Shown in pieces: positions 63,312 through 64,000 of a stretch of 64,000 bases of DNA. The number at the start of each line of letters is the position of its first letter. Position 1 is the first letter of the stretch. Source of the DNA: Pigmentiphaga sp. NML030171 (lineage in GTDB: Bacteria > Pseudomonadota > Gammaproteobacteria > Burkholderiales > Burkholderiaceae_B). The stretch lies in assembly GCF_002188635.1 (NCBI RefSeq), contig NZ_NINX01000050.1:62001-126000 (forward strand), given 5' to 3'. Position numbers and translations under genes: made by a program. Below the pieces are notes generated by a model, which worked only from the letters and a program-made list of their open reading frames with translations, did no database searches and had not been told where the DNA came from.

Positions 63312-63872
63312 CTACAGCCCCAGCTTCTTCCAGCCTTCGTGGCCCAGTTCGCGCAGCGTCTCGATGTTGCGTTCGTAGATGCTCTCGGCTTCCGGGAACG
63401 CCTCCACCGCCTTGTCCACGCTGGCCTCGCGCAGCAGGTGCAGGGTGGGGTAGGGCGAGCGGTTGCTGTAGTTCTCGATGTCGTCGGCGCCGGTGCCCGC
63501 GAACTGGTAGTCGGGATGGAAACTGGCGACCTGGATCTCGCCTTCCAGGCCCAGCGCTTCCACGGCGGCGTCGGCCTCGTCCAGGAACTCGTTGTAGTCG
63601 TAGAAATCGGCCAGTGTCCAGGGGTGGATCAGCAGCAGGGTGTCGACCTGTTCCGGGTCGCTCTGCGCCAGCGTGCGCAGGCAGGCGCCCAGTTCCTCGA
63701 GCAGCGCGTCGGGGTCGCGCGCATCGCTGACCACGTACTGGATCTGGCCCTTGGTATGGACGGCCTTGGCGAAGGGACAGAGATTCAGGCCGATGACGGC
63801 CTTCTCCAGCCACGCGCGGGTGGCGTCGATGATGGCCGGATGGGTGAGGGAGTCGGGCGGGGACGTGAACAT
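63312..63872 (-). CDS. DUF1415 family protein
   Basis: This 186-residue protein belongs to DUF1415, a family of unknown function found in proteobacteria. Conserved blocks are WLEKAVIGLNLCPFAKAV near the N-terminus and HPWTLADFYDYNEFLDEAD in the middle, and SFHPDYQFAG with NRSPYPTLHLLRE near the C-terminus. It converges on arfB with a 16-base gap. No catalytic role is known. Confidence 0.87.
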   Translation of the reverse strand: MFTSPPDSLTHPAIIDATRAWLEKAVIGLNLCPFAKAVHTKGQIQYVVSDARDPDALLEELGACLRTLAQSDPEQVDTLLLIHPWTLADFYDYNEFLDEADAAVEALGLEGEIQVASFHPDYQFAGTGADDIENYSNRSPYPTLHLLREASVDKAVEAFPEAESIYERNIETLRELGHEGWKKLGL

Positions 63873-63884
63873 GATGCGTGGGGC

Positions 63885-64000
63885 TCAGCTGATGCGGACC
63901 TCGGGCGAGGCGACCGCCTGTTGTTCGGGCTCGATGTGGATGACGATGGAGCTGCCTTCGATGTAGCCATGGATGGCGGTTTCCAGCCGGTCGCAGATCG
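63885..64000 (-). CDS. C-terminal end of a cation diffusion facilitator-like protein (truncated)
   Basis: Only the last 38 codons lie inside the window; the start is beyond the right edge. The visible tail is ICDRLETAIHGYIEGSSIVI followed by HIEPEQQA. This resembles the cytoplasmic C-terminal domain of cation-efflux (FieF/CzcD-type) transporters, where such a beta strand with HIEP ends the metal-sensing domain. With so little sequence the assignment is tentative. Confidence 0.5.
   Translation of the reverse strand, partial: ICDRLETAIHGYIEGSSIVIHIEPEQQAVASPEVRIS

Overview
The window looks like a chromosomal segment of a high-GC betaproteobacterium of the Alcaligenaceae (Bordetella/Achromobacter type). 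The reasons are the uniformly GC-rich coding, eight genes for tripartite-tricarboxylate-type (Bug/TctC) periplasmic receptors, and the arrangement folC - SPOR protein - cvpA - purF. Assignment to a genus is inference. No rRNA, tRNA, insertion sequence, prophage or CRISPR array was seen. Both ends cut a gene: a GGDEF protein on the left and a cation-efflux-type protein on the right.

Left part (1-26 kb) is mostly accessory aromatic catabolism. A complete terephthalate operon (tphR divergent from tphC-A2-A3-B-A1) should convert terephthalate to protocatechuate. It is followed by a LysR gene, a second Bug receptor and a formylglycine-type sulfatase. Next come the homogentisate genes hmgA-fahA with a divergent IclR regulator and three palindromic operators, a VWA lipoprotein, two methyltransferases, a glutathione reductase and a BKACE-family enzyme. 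A further set holds a Bug receptor, a PDC-lactonase-like hydrolase and a carboxymuconolactone-decarboxylase-like protein, with a divergent GntR regulator. A flavin aromatic hydroxylase with its own IclR gene closes the section.

Middle part (26-42 kb) is largely housekeeping: a DUF2207 membrane protein, map, folC, a SPOR-domain protein, cvpA, purF, the sulfite reductase set cysI-DUF934-cobA, marC, dsbB, a crotonase-family CoA hydrolase, a WYL regulator with a glyoxalase-fold target, and a CocE-type hydrolase.

Right part (42-61 kb) carries an unusual CoA-dependent operon. It has a hydroxycinnamoyl-CoA hydratase/lyase homologue, an NDP-forming acyl-CoA ligase, an acyl-CoA dehydrogenase, a four-gene molybdenum hydroxylase, a second crotonase, a Bug receptor and a short-chain dehydrogenase. 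A nearby TetR gene, divergent from an alpha/beta hydrolase and a Bug gene, shares a 13-bp promoter motif with this operon. A LysR gene, a second aromatic hydroxylase with its Bug receptor, and a MarR gene follow. The window ends with hupB-like, bioB, arfB and DUF1415 genes.

The common theme is modular catabolism: nearly every catabolic unit has its own regulator and its own Bug receptor, while no TctA/TctB membrane subunits are present. A dispersed 37-nt stem-loop repeat with compensatory base changes sits at the 3' ends of several genes.
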